From an uncultured Senegalimassilia sp. (GTDB taxonomy: Bacteria; Actinomycetota; Coriobacteriia; Coriobacteriales; Eggerthellaceae), in the NCBI RefSeq assembly GCF_934636665.1, contig NZ_CAKUAT010000007.1:1-64000 (forward strand): a stretch of DNA of 64,000 nt, in the 5' to 3' direction. The translations under genes and the position numbers were made by a program. How positions within the stretch are numbered: the stretch's first letter is position 1; each line of letters begins with the position of its first letter. Below, piece after piece: positions 36,763-50,100 of the stretch. The notes beneath the pieces are model-generated. The model was not told the origin of the DNA. It searched no databases and saw only the letters and a program-made list of their open reading frames with translations.

Positions 36763-37716
36763 CTAGTACACGTAGCGGTCGGTGTAGCTTTCCCCGTCCC
36801 CGACGTTCGCCCCGCCCCCTGTTGCCGCGAAGGTCAAGTCAATGCGCGACCAGGTGTTCGGGGAAACGCTGAAGCGGGCGCTCTGCCAGGTGCCGTCGAT
36901 GTTCACCATGATCCAGGCGTGGTAGATGCCCTGCGGCGAGACGGTTCCGGTGACGATCTTCGCGGGGATGCCTTGGCTTCGCAGCATGGCGGCGCCCAGG
37001 CTTGCGTAGTCGAAGCAGATGCCCTTGCCCGACTGCAGCGTCTCGTCCGGGTCGGGGATGTATCCGGTGGAATCCTTGAGCTTTGCGGCCTTGTCGTCGT
37101 CGTAGGCGACGTTGTCAACGATGTAGGTGCAGATCGCGCGTAGGGCCTCCCCTTGGTTCTCGCAGCCTTCGACTAGCTCGCGGGCCTTGGCCACGCAGCT
37201 GCTGGAAGCGGTGTAGCTGCAGTAGACGTTCGGGCGCAGGAACGGGGCGAACTCCGAGGTCAGCGCGACGTCGATGTCGGCGCTGCACAGCTCAACGTAG
37301 TTGTTGCCCGACGTGTTGCGCATGATGCGCACCGTGTACGGGCCGTCGCCGAACGCCAGCGGGCACGCGATGGGCGTGCCGTCTTGGGGAATGTCGAAGC
37401 TAGAGCTTGCTTGACCGCTGATGACCTGGGCTTTTATGCGCGCGCTCGAAGCGGCGCTCACGCTGACGTAGCCGTTTTGGGCGTGGGATGCATCGATGAG
37501 CGCGTCGTTGGCGCCCGTGGCGGCGCTCGCGTCGAACTGCGCTTCCTCGACTGTTGCGGCAGGGGAGAACGCGGCGCCGATGGCCTGGTCCTTGCCGGCG
37601 CCTTCCGCGCCGCCGGATCCGCTGCATGCGGTAAGCCACAGCAGGGCGCAGAAGGCCGTCGCCGCGATGGCGGCGATGAGCGGGGAGGTGCGCCTTGTCT
37701 GTGCGGATGATTCCAT
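36763..37716 (-). CDS. Transglutaminase-like lipoprotein
   Basis: A 317-residue exported protein. The start at 37716 gives a standard lipoprotein signal with lipobox LTAC (C31). A low-complexity spacer and a beta domain follow. The C-terminal transglutaminase-like cysteine peptidase fold has C234 (SGKGICFDYASLG) and H266 (IYHAWIMV), with a later Asp expected. Such domains act as peptidases or crosslinkers at the cell surface. No ribosome site is visible. TATAAT ends 9 bases before the ATG on the minus strand, so a leaderless message is possible. Confidence 0.8.
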   Translation of the reverse strand: MESSAQTRRTSPLIAAIAATAFCALLWLTACSGSGGAEGAGKDQAIGAAFSPAATVEEAQFDASAATGANDALIDASHAQNGYVSVSAASSARIKAQVISGQASSSFDIPQDGTPIACPLAFGDGPYTVRIMRNTSGNNYVELCSADIDVALTSEFAPFLRPNVYCSYTASSSCVAKARELVEGCENQGEALRAICTYIVDNVAYDDDKAAKLKDSTGYIPDPDETLQSGKGICFDYASLGAAMLRSQGIPAKIVTGTVSPQGIYHAWIMVNIDGTWQSARFSVSPNTWSRIDLTFAATGGGANVGDGESYTDRYVY

Positions 37717-37859
37717 GATGCGTCGATTATACGCGTGGAGGGTGGGGTTTCGGCCTGCGCAGCTAAACGGTTTTGACACGAGATCGTTCGTTCGCTCCAT
37801 CGTTCATCACATTGTCGGGAAAGCCCGGAAACCCCTTCTATCGGAGGGGTGACAGTTCT

Positions 37860-38139
37860 GTGGACATACAAAAGGGGCGTTGTTTGTTACGGGCGAATCG
37901 AAGAAATGGGCAGAATCGTATATTGAACTGGGATTTCGTATATGAATTTATTTGATTTGAATGCAGATAATTAGTGGCAGGGGAGGTACAGAATAGGGGG
38001 AATCGTTATATAATTGCCCACAATAGCCTACGCTAGGCCGACTGCGCGCTTCGAATGATCGCGCGCGGCGGCGAGACGGGCTGAAACGGTATTTCAACTG
38101 CGAACGTTTCCGACGGAAACGCTTGATGAGGTGAACAAT
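37860..38139 (+). promoter_or_regulatory. AT-rich upstream region and leader of the giant surface gene
   Basis: The stretch at about 37880-38015 is much richer in A and T than its surroundings. It contains the repeated TCGTATAT (near 37916 and 37940) and a TATAAT at 38009-38014 without a clear -35. A perfect hairpin CGTTTCC/GGAAACG (38105-38121) sits 3 bases before the ribosome site GATGAGGTG and could mask or expose it. No protein gene is seen here. Confidence 0.45.
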
Positions 38140-41100
38140 ATGAAGGCAAAGAACAACGAGCTGACGGTGGAGAGCATGACGCAGCGATATTCGCTGGGCC
38201 ACAAGGCGCTGTCCGTGGCGCTGTCCGTCGTCTTGATGGGATTCGGCTGGCCGGCGGTCTCGCCGTCGCAGGTGTACGCCGGGGATGGCGAAGCCGCAGA
38301 CGATGCGGCGGCGCAGGTGGAAGGCGCCTCGTCCGGTGCAGCCACGAGCTCGGCCGACAAGGCCGCTGATACGGTGGCAAGCTCCGCGGCGTCCGCGGCA
38401 AGTTCTGCAGCGCCTGCAGCAAGCGAGCAGACTGCGTCCACGACGTCGCAGCAGCAGGCGGCTTCGGGCGCTTCCGAGTCCGCGCAGCCCGCTGCAACGC
38501 AGCAGGTCGAAAGCGCGAAGGAGGATGCCGACACGGCCGACGTCGAGCTGGTGCTGGGCAACGCCTCCATCACGTATATGAACCAGGTCGTTTCCGCGCC
38601 TGCGCATAAGGTCACCGTGCCCGTGAAGGACGACTTCAAGTTCACGGTGTCCCCCGATAACGGCTATAGCCTCACGAAGGCGGTGCTCAAGGTTTCAGGC
38701 AAGGAGAACCCCATCTCCCCCGATGACCAGGGCGTCTACACCGTCTCCGCCGCCGACGTCGCCGCTGGCGCGACCGTGACGCTCGAGACCGAGGCTGTTT
38801 CCAGCGATTCCGGCAAGGATACCGCCGCTGTCTCTATCGAAGGCGACGACGCCGCCGCCGAGGAGGCGCAGGTCTCCGCCGTGGGCGCGGGTGCCATCTC
38901 CGGCCCCAACTCCGTAGCTCAAGGCAACACCATCACGCTTACCTATAACGGGGATATGAGGATCGACAACTGGTATGGCGGCGATGGCCTTTTCTCCGGA
39001 TGGGACGTTTCGGCCGACAAGAAGTCCATCACGCTGACCGCAACCAGCAACTGGGCGTTCACCGGGTCCGAGAAGACGACGACCATCTACCTGGGATACA
39101 TTGACCAGTCCGGCACGTGGCATAACCAAGGTGACGACCGCTTGGCTTTCAACGTGACCGTCAAGAAGCGCACGTTCACTGTCGTGCAACCGGAGCCGGT
39201 CGCGGAAGGCCAGGATCATTTCTGGATTCCGCAGATCAAAGACGACGAGACGGGAAAGGTGTTCAGCCTTGCCGATGCGCCAAGCGGCGCTTTCCTCCCG
39301 TTTGAATACTATCGAGATGGCCAGAGGATCGAAAACGCCAGCCAGTATTGGCATGATGCGAACGAGTTCTCTAAGCCCGGCACCTATACGGTAATTGTCA
39401 AGCCGAATAACGGATGGATCTACGACTTCGAAGCCGTGGGTCAGATCGAAATCACCATTCCCACCAAAAAGCCCGACAGCACGGACTTCGAGAAATGGAT
39501 CTATACTGGCGAAAGCGTTGACCTGAAAGGCGACGGAAGCGCGTGGTGGGGCGAGTCGTGGACGGTGTCCAGCGGCTCCGAGAACATCGAGCTGTCCGAG
39601 TCCAGCAGCGGGTCGCGAATCGCAAAGGGCCTTAAGGTCGGCGATGCGACAGTGCAGCGCGAGTACTACGCTTTGGGCTGGCATACTGAAACATTCATCA
39701 TCCATGTGATGAAGAAGCCGGCGGCGACGTCGCTGTCCATTTCGGGGGATGACACCGTCGAGCAGTTCAAGAACATCACGCTGACCACGGACTCAGATAC
39801 GAATGTCACGTGGACGTCGAGCGACCCCTCGGTCGCCACCATCGATGCCTCCGGCAAGGTGATCGGCGTCAAGGCGGGCAAGGTCACCATCACGGCAACC
39901 ACGGTCACTGCGGAGGGCAAGGTGCTCACCGCCACCCACGAAGTGACGGTGACGAAGTCGAAAGCCTCGGCGATGAGTTGCTATCTGTTCTTCCAGAATA
40001 GCCCTACCGCCAACCCGGACAGCAACGGCACTGCCTCCTGGTTTCCCTCCGGTGGAAATCATGCCTTAGGGGTCAAGGTCAATCTTGACGGTTTGAACCT
40101 TCCGGGCGGCAAGAACAGTTACGACAACGTGGCGAATCGCGTGACGCAATGGCCTGATGGAAGCACGGGTTCAAGCTGGGTGCTCGATAGGAACGGCGCA
40201 TATAACCAGTACTGGAACGCCGTTTTCCAGGCGTGGAAGGACACGCTCTCCAAGGAGCAGGGCACTCAGATCACGGAAGACGACGTGGAGGAGATTGCGC
40301 TCTATCCGTACAAAATCTCGAATAATACGAACGTCGGTTGCGGGTACCACCTTGACTGCAAAGTGGTGGTGAAGTGCAGCAAGGCGATCAATGCGGTGTT
40401 CTATCTGCAGGATGCCAATGCGTCTGGCTTCGCTCAGTATGATGCTGCTACGTACAAGCTGGAAAAGGGCATTGCGCAGGTTGCCGCCCCTTCCAAAACC
40501 CCCGCTGATGAGAAGACCGTCAACGGTGTGAAATATAAGTTCATGGGATGGTATTCCGATCAGGCTTGCACGCAGGCGGTGTCGTTCCCCATGCGCACGA
40601 GCGAGAACGTGAACTACTACGGCAAGTATGTGGCTTGCGATCAGTCCATCCAGGTCAACTATTATCTTAAGGGGACCACAATCCAGGTTGCGCCATCCAA
40701 GACCCTTTCCGGCTACATGAAGGGTCAGAAGGTTGTGCAGAGCCCTATTTCCGTTGAGGGCTATACGCCTGTCTCCAGCGAGTCGAAATCCGGTGTGGTG
40801 GGCACTGATTCCTCCATCGACTTCTTCTACACCGCAAATCCGGTGGGCTATCGCGTCGAGTATTGCTGGACGGGTTCGGACACCCCGTTTTTGACTGAGA
40901 GCGATTCGGACCGCCATGATTCGGACCATCATGTGGGCGACACGGTCGCCGGGATTGAGCCCAAGACGTTCGAGGGCTATACACCGGTCAGCGATAACGT
41001 CAAGGACCTCAAACTCGGCGTCGACGAGTCCCAGAACGTGGTGAAGTTCTACTACCGCCAGAACGTTTCGCTGACGGCGAACACCGATTCCAAAACCTAT

Positions 41101-44100
41101 AACGGCTCCGAGCAGAGCGTCGAAGGCTACAAGACGAACCTTCCCGGGGGCGAGAGCACCAGCTTCGACGGCGTGACGCTCGAGGGCGGCAAGGGCACGA
41201 ACGCCGGTGACTACCCGTATACGTTCGCGGATGGCACCATCGGCAAGGTCAGCTCCGATAACAAGTACGTCGTGACCGGGACGACGGACGGCAACCTGCA
41301 CATCAGCCCGGTTACCGACGAGGTCGTCGTGAAGATTACGGGCAAGACGGGTACCGAGAAATACAACGGCAAGCAGCAGGCCGTCTCCGGTTGGGACGTG
41401 ACCGAGGCGCCCGACGGCTTCGATCAGTCGAAGATCGCCCTTGCGGAGAGCGCAACGGCTGAGGCCAAGGGCAAGGATGCCGGCACCTACAATATGGGGC
41501 TTACTGCCGCTAGCTTCGTTTCTTCTGACGGCAACTACGCCAAGGTGAAGTTCGAAGTCGTCGACGGTTCGCTTGAGATCACCAAGCGAAAGGTGACCCT
41601 GTGGTCCGAGGACGGCCATAAGAACTACGACGGCCGCACGCTCCAGCGTCAAACCGACATTCGCGTCGACGGGACGAAGGACGTCTACGACAAGGATAAG
41701 GACACCACCACCCAGAAGACCTTCGAGGGCGACGGCTTCGTCGAGGGCGAGGGCGTGGACAACAAGAACGTCAAATGGTTCGACGAGAACAACATCGCCC
41801 CCGGCTGTTATGACAACAAGTTCGAGTGCAAGCCCCGTTCCGGTACCAACTTCGATAACTACGAGATCACGTACGAGTACGGAAAGCTGTACGTGAACAA
41901 GCGTGCCGACAACAAGAAGTACGAGGTCACCGTCAAAGGTGCAAGCGGCACGTCCGGCTATGATGGGCAGCCTCATAGCGCAACCGGCTTGGAGACGACC
42001 TCCTATACTAATAAAGAAGGCGTTCAGTTCTCCATTCGGGCTAAGACGTCCGGTGCCGAAAGCAAGGTGGACGCCGGCACGTATGAGAACAAGGTTTCCG
42101 ACGTCGTCGTTACCGACCCCCATGGCAACGACGTGACCGACCAGTTCAAGATCACGACTGAGAACGGAAAGCTCACCATCGATACGCGTCCGGTGACGAT
42201 CACGGCTGGGTCCGCGGAAAAGGAATACGACGGCAGCGCGCTGACCGCTGATCAGGCCAACCCGAAGTTTACTACCAAGGGCTTCGTCGACGGCCAAGAC
42301 ATCTCCGACGTTGCCGTCGAGGGCTCGCAGACCCAGTGCGGCACCTCTGCCAGCACCATCAAGGACAATAGCTGGAAGTTCCAGGAGGGGACGAACGGGA
42401 ACAACTACAGCGTCACCACTGCGCAGGGAACGCTGACGGTGAAGCATCGTTCGGACGACAAGAAGTACGCCATCACGCTGATGGGTAAGAGCGATAACGG
42501 CGCTACCTATGACGGCAAAGAGCACACGGTGTCTGGCGTGGAGCAGGATAAGTGGACCTTCGACGGCGTTGAGTACACTGTTTTCAATTACCATGCGAAC
42601 GTTTCGGGCACGGATGCTGGCACCTACAAAAATATCGTCACGAGCGGCGAAGGCGGCTATAAGGTGACCGACCCGAACGGCAACGACGTGACGGCGGAGT
42701 TCTCCATCAGCGTCGCCCCGGGCACGCTGACCATCAAGCCTGCCGAGGTGACCGTGACCGCCGGCTCTGCGACCAGGGCTTACAACGGGTCTCCGCTGAC
42801 CGCCGCTGAGGCGGAACGCGAGTTCGCCGCCGAAGGCTTCGTTGGCGAGGACGATATCGCATCCGCTAAGGTCGACGGCTCCATCACCGATGTCGGCGAA
42901 ACCGCGAGCAACGTGGTGCAGGAAAGCGTTGTGCTCAAGAGCGGTACCAAGGCCTCCAACTACAGCATCACGTACAACCCCGGCAAGCTTGAAGTGACGC
43001 CCAACACCGACGAGGTGGTCGTCACCATCGCCAAGAAATCTGGCACGAAGGATTACAGCGGTTTCGAACAGTCCGTCAAGGGCTACGAGCTTCGCGACAT
43101 CTCGAACAGGGAATATGCCGCCACGGATATCGAGTTCGTTGGCTCCGCTGACGATCAGGTTGCCAAGGGCACCGATGCCGGCACGTACGAGATGAACCTC
43201 AAGCCCGAGGACTTCAAGAACAACAGCGTCAACTTCACCAACGTGAAGTTCGAAATCCTCGACGGCTCGCTCACCATCACGAAGCGCGCCGTGACGCTGA
43301 CTTCCGCCACGCCGGCTGAGAAAACCTACGACGGCAACCCGCTTGAGGATCGTACCGTGAGCGTTACGAGCGGTAGCCTGGCTACCGGGGACAAGTTCAT
43401 CGCAGATGTTACGGGTTCTCAGACCGACGCCGGTAGCAGCGCCAACGCGTTCACGTACAAGCTGGTGAACGCTGCGGGCGAGGAGCTGGCGCAAGACGCC
43501 GAGGGCGCCTACCGCAACTATAACGTCACCAAGGCAGAGGGCGTCCTGAAGGTGAACCCGGTGTCCAATGAGGTCGTCGTGACCATTGTGGGCAAACATG
43601 CCGAAGGCGCTTACAACGGGAAGCCTTTGACGGCTACCGGTTATACCTTTGCGTCCACTAACGCGCTGTACACCAGCGCAAAGGTTGCTTTCTCCGGCGA
43701 GAACAGCGTGTCGCGCACCGATGCCGGCACGACCGTCATGGACCTGCAGGGCAAGTTCAAGAATGCCGATGACGTCAACTTCCCCAACGTGCGCTTTGAA
43801 ATCACGAACGGTTTCGTTGCTATCTCCAAGGCGGAGGTGAAGCTTCAGTCCGCCGACCTTGAGAAGGAATATGACGGCACGGCTCTGACCAATAAAAAAG
43901 GTGGCGAAGAGCAGACCCCGCTTGCGGTGGAGTCCGGCTGGGCCGAAGGCGAAGGCGCCGCTTATACCTTCACCGGCTCTCAGACGTTGGTGGGCGGCAG
44001 CCCCAACGCGTTCAGCTGCACGCTGAATGAGAACACCAAGGCAGCCAACTACGAGATCAGCGTGATCCCCGGTCAGCTGACGGTGACCAATCGCCAGGCG

Positions 44101-47100
44101 CAGTACCAGGTCACGGTCGAAGCGAACTCCTCCACCGGCAATACGTACGACGGCGTTGAGCACGCGGCGACGGGATTGAAAACGTCCGAGTTCACGGTGG
44201 ACGGCCAGAAGTACACGGTCGAGGGCCTGAAGACCTCCGACCCGAAGGCCGTTAACGCCGGCGAATATGCGAACACCATCAGCGGCGCGCCGGTGGTGAA
44301 GGATGCTGACGGCAACGATGTGTCCAGCCAGTTCGCCGTAAAGCTGGTCCCGGGTGAGCTGAAGATCGCGAAGCGCTCCGTCGCGCTGACTTCGGCAAGC
44401 GAGAGCCGGGTGTACAACGGCGAGGCGCTGACAAACGATCGCGTCACCGTTGGCGGCGACGGCTTCGTTGCGGGCGAGGGCGCAAGCTATAGCGTGACGG
44501 GCACCATCACCGACGCTGGCACGGTGACCAACTCGTTCACGTATGCGGCCAATTCGAGCACTAACTTCGACAACTACACTATTACTAAGAAAGAAGGCAC
44601 CCTTGAGGTGACGCCGGTTGCCGACAAGGTCACCGTCACCATCACGGGCAAGAGCGACACGCTGTCCTACAGCGGCTCCGAGCAGAGTGTGGCCGGTTAC
44701 GACATCAAGGCATCCAATCCTCTGTACAAGGAAGGCGACTTTGCCTTCAGCGGAAAGGCCGTTGCCAAGGGCACGAATGCCGGCACCTATTATATGAACC
44801 TGGCTTCCGGGCAGTTCTCCAACATTAGCGGCAACTTCAGCAACGTGGAGTTCGTGGTTGTTGACGGCGCGCTTAAGATCAAGGGCGGCACGATTGACGC
44901 TGACGGCGTTGTCTGGGACGTGCACGATGTGCAGAAGGTCTACGACGGCAAGCCGCTTTCTGCGTGTGTCGCAACAGCCACCGATGAGTTCGGCAATGCG
45001 CTCAAGGTGGAGTACAGCATCGACGGCAAGCAGTGGACGGACAACCCGTCCGAGATCACGCTGACCCATTTCGGCGCTCAGCTGGTGATGCTGCGTGCGA
45101 CGGGCGCAAACTACGCTGATGGTCAGTACGCGGAAAACGGGGAGTGGGTCGCCATTACCAGCCGCCCGGTCAAGTTGACTTCTAAGGGCGATAACAAGAA
45201 ATACGACGGCAAACCGCTTACCAATGATACCGTGACGGTTGAAACGAAGGGCAAGGGGACCGGCTTCATCGAAGGCGAGGGGGTGTCCATCAACGTCACC
45301 GGCTCTCAGACCGATGCCGGCGAAAGCGACAACACCTTCGACTACACCTTCAACGAAGGCACGAACGCCGGCGACTACCTGGTGACGACCAAGTTCGGTA
45401 AGCTCGTGGTGACCGCGAGCGATTCCGAGGTGTTTGCGACCATCGCCGGCCATAACAAGACCGTCGAATATAACGGCTCCGAGCAGTCCGTCGAAGGCTA
45501 CGACTTCGTCGAGGAGGCATCCAATCCGCTGTACAAGGAAGGCGACTTCACCTTCAGCGGCGAAGCCATTGCCAAGGGGACAAATGTCGGAACCTACGAC
45601 ATGAACCTTGCTTCCGATCAGTTCGCCAACAAGAGCGGCAACTTCTCGAAGGTCACGTTCGGCGTAACGGATGGCGCGTTGACCATCACGCCGAAGTCCA
45701 TCGTTCCCGATTCCGGGAACCCGAAGAACACGATGTCCGTCGATTCGCCTGCGGATGTCGTTTACAACGGCCAGGATCAGACATGGACGCCCGTCGTTAA
45801 GGATGGGGAGCGCACGCTTGAGGCGGGCAAGGATTACACCGTCGAATATAGCACCGCCGACCGCACCAATGTTGCCGGCGAGATCACGGTGACCATCAAA
45901 GGCATCGGCAACTATACCGGCGAGGTCAAGCGCACGTACCAGATCACCAAGCGCACCGTTAATCTGAAATCCCAGAGCAGCTCTAAGCCCTACGACGGCA
46001 CCCCGCTTGCCAAGCCCGAGGTTTCCGGCTGGCAGCAGCAGGGAGACACCGGTTTTGTGACGGGCGAGGTTTTCAACGTTCGCGCTACGGGTTCCGTGAC
46101 CACCGTTGCCCAGGGCGAGGTCACCAACTCGATCGCATACGATGCGAACGCTGGTTATAGCGCGAACAATTACGACATCTCCAAGGACGAGGGCAAGCTG
46201 AGCATCACGGCGCTTGCGGCCGAAGATGGCATCACCATTACGCCGAACAACGCTACCTATATATATGATACGTCATCGCATGAGGCGGGCGCCGCAACGG
46301 CTTGGGCTTCCGTTGCGGGAACCGACGTGAACCTTGAGTATCGTGTCAAGGGTAGCGCCGATACCGAGTGGCGCAGCAACCCTTCCGCGATTACGGCGAT
46401 CAACGCCGGCACCCTGACCGTCGAGGTTCGCGCTTCCGCCGCGAACTACAGCGGCTATAAGTATGCAGAGCAGACGCTTACCATTCAGAAGCGCGACGTC
46501 GAGCTGACGTCTGCCAGCGCCTCTAAGGTCTACGATGGTGCGCCCCTTACGAAGGATTGGGTCGACATGGGCCCGAATCGTCCGGACACAGGCTTCATCT
46601 GGACCGACCTTGCCGGCGATGGCCAGGTGCGCGCAACGGGCTCGCAGACCGAGGTCGGCTCCTCCAAGAACGCGATCTCCTATCAGCTCAAGCCCGGTGC
46701 GGAGAACAACTACAACATCATCCCCGATCACGTCGGCACCCTTACGGTGACGCATCAGTCCATCGCGCCCGATCCGCAGAACCCGGATTCCTATAAGGGC
46801 GTCGCGATCAACGAGCCGAACGACCATGTCTACGATGGCGCGGAGCACAAGTGGGCTCCCGAGGTCACCGACAAGGACGGCAACAAGCTCGTTGAGGACG
46901 TCGACTACGAGCTGACGTATTCCGAGAACACGACTGACGCGGGCACGGTGACCGTGACGATCACCGGCAAGGGCAACTATATGGGCACGTGCGTGAAGAC
47001 GTATGAGATTACGAAGGCCCCGCTGACCGTGAACGCCGGCAGCGCTTCCAAGGTCTATGACGGCGAAGCCCTGACAGCGGGCGCGACGATCGAGGGCCTT

Positions 47101-50100
47101 GTCGGCGACGAGACCGCGACCGCCCAAACCCAGGGTTCCCAGACTGAGGTCGGCTCGTCCGCCAACACGGTGTCGGGCTTCACGTGGGATACCGCCAAGG
47201 AAGGCAATTACAATATCGTCGCGCAGAACGACGGCACGCTGACCGTCACGCCGAAGGGCATCGCCCAGATGACCGTCGGCAGCCTGCCCGACGTAACCTA
47301 CAACGGTGAAAGCCAGCAACAGAAGCCGGTCGTGAAAGACGGCGAAAAGGTGCTGACTGAAGGCGTCGACTACGAGCTGACGTATTCTGAGAACACGACC
47401 GATGCGGGCATGGTGACCGTGACCGTGACCGGCAAGGGCAACTACGCCGGCAGCGTCGACGTGGCGTACCTCATCACGCCCGCGCCGCTGACGGTGAGCA
47501 CGCCGAGCGCCTCTAGGGTCTACAACGGCAACGCCCTGACCGCCGCCGGCTCCATCTCCGGCTTCGTCAACGGCGAGTCCGCGCCCTTCGAGACCACCGG
47601 CTCCCAGACCGAGGTCGGCACGAGCGACAACACCTACGCCATCGACTGGGCGGCGGCCGGCGCCACCGCCAAGCAGGCGAACTACACGGTCTCCGAGACC
47701 GTCGGCAAGCTGACCGTCACCGAGTTCGCTGGCCGCGTGGTCGCGACGCCGGGTAGCTATTCCGGCACCTACGACGGCCAGGCCCACGGCGTCGACGTGA
47801 CGGTGTCCGGCCTGCCCGAGGGCTATTCGGTGAAGGCCGCGCGCTCCAACGCCACGGCCACCGACGCGACCGACGAGGCGGGCGTGACCGCCTCGGTCGA
47901 TGAGCTGGTCATCGTCAACGCCCAGGGCGAGGACGTCACCGACAAGCTGGATATCGAGAAGCAGACCGGCGCCATCAAGATCGCGCCGGCGAAGCTGACG
48001 GTGACCACGCCGAGCGCCTCCAAGCCCTACGACGGCAGCGCGCTGACGGCCGAGGGCAAGGCGTCCGGCTTCGTGAACGGCGAGGCGGCCATCCTCAAGA
48101 CCACCGGCAGCCAGACCACCGTCGGCACGAGCGCGAACGGCTACGAGCTGGTATGGGACGACAACGCGAAGGCGGAGAACTACACGGTCGAGGAGAACCT
48201 CGGCACGCTCGAGATCACCAAGAGCATGGTCGGCATCGTGGTGATCCCGCAGGGCGGCACCAAGGACTACGACGGCACGGCCCTTGAAAGCGCCGGGGTC
48301 AACGCGATCGGCGTGCCCGTGGGCTTCACCCTTTCGGCCAAGACCAAGGGCTCCATCACCGACGCCGGGTACGTTACGGCCGAGGTCGATTCCTATATCA
48401 TCACGAACGCCGCCGGTGAGGACGTCACCGACCAGTTCGGTAATGTGGCAACCGGCAAGGCCTCGCTTGTGGTGACCAAGCGTCCGGTGACGCTTGTCTC
48501 CGGCGACGCCTCCAAGGTTTACGACGGTACCGCGCTCACCGAGAGCAAGGTCAGCGTGGAGGATGGCTCGCTTGCCTCCGGCGAGGAGCTCGGCTACGAC
48601 TTCTTCGGCTTCCAGACCTCCGTGGGCTCCAGCAAGAACACCTTCGCCGCAAAGCCCGGCAACGGCGCCACGAAGGTGGAGAACTACGACATCACCTATA
48701 GGTACGGCACGCTGACGGTGAGCGCGCAGTCCATCAACCCGGACGACCCGACCCCGGGCGCGTATGCCGGGGTGAAGGTCAACGCCCCGAGCGACGCCAT
48801 CTACGACGCGCGCGAGCATAAGTGGATTCCCGTGGTCACCGGCAAGGACGGCAACGCGCTCGTCGAGGGCCGCGATTGCACGGTGGCCTACAGCACCGAC
48901 GACTTCACCAACGTGACGGGCGCCATCAAGGTGACCATTGCGGGCATCGGCGACTACACCGGCTCCGTCACCAGGGAGTACCAGATCACGCCCGCTTCCG
49001 TGAAGCTTGCGTCCAACACGCGCGAGTTCGTGTACAACGGCGCGTACCAGTCCGACGACGCGGTGACGGTCCAGGGCGCCGAGGCCCTGTTCCGCAGCCA
49101 GGTCGATGACCTGAAGGCGGTCGGCAAGGTCATGACGGTGGCCGAGGGCAAGGTTCCCAACACCATCGCCTTCACCTGGAAGGACGGCTTCAAGGCAAGC
49201 AACTTCGCCATCGAGAAGAGCGAGGGCGAGCTGTCCGTCGTCGCGAAGGACATCGTCTCCTCTGCCGACATGACGGTTTCCAGCCCGAGCGACCTTGTCT
49301 ACGACGGCCGTGAGCACAAGTGGGCTCCCGAGGTGAAGGACGGGGAGAAGGTCCTGACGGAAGGCGTCGACTACACGGTGTCCTACGGCGCCGACGACTT
49401 CACCAACGTGACGGGCGCCATCAAGGTGACCGTGACCGGCCAGGGCAACTACGCCGGCAGCGTCGAGCGCGCGTACCGCATCGCGCCCGCGCCGCTGACG
49501 GTTACCACGCCGAGCGCCTCCGGGGTCTACGATGGCAACGCCCTGACCGCCGCCGGCTCCGTCTCCGGCTTCGTCAACGGCGAGTCCGTGCCCTTCGAGA
49601 CCACCGGCTCCCAGACCGAGGTCGGCACGAGCGACAACACCTACGCCATCGACTGGGCGGCGGCCGGCGCCACCGCCAAGCAGGCGAACTACACGGTCTC
49701 CGAGACCGTCGGCAAGCTGACCGTCACCGAGTTCGCTGGCCGCGTGGTCGCGACGCCGGGTAGCTATTCCGGCACCTACGACGGCCAGGCCCACGGCGTC
49801 GACGTGACGGTGTCCGGCCTGCCCGAGGGCTATTCGGTGAAGGCCGCGCGCTCCAACGCCACGGCCACCGACGCGACCGACGAGGCAGGCGTGACCGCCT
49901 CGGTCGACGAGCTGGTCATCGTCAACGCCCAGGGCGAGGACGTCACCGGCAAGCTGGATATCGAGAAGCAGACCGGCGCCATCAAGATCGCGCCCGCCGA
50001 GTACCATGTCGTGACCGAAGGGGCCTTCAAGGTCTACGACGGCACCGCGCTGACGGCGCCCGGCAAGATCGTCGGCCTGGTCAACGGCGAGGAGGCGTCG

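Noticed and set aside
40171..45453. Very long open frame on the minus strand inside the giant surface gene
   Set aside because: It is antisense to clearly coding repeats, has no ribosome site or recognisable domain, and is expected from the third-position GC bias and repetitiveness of the plus-strand gene.
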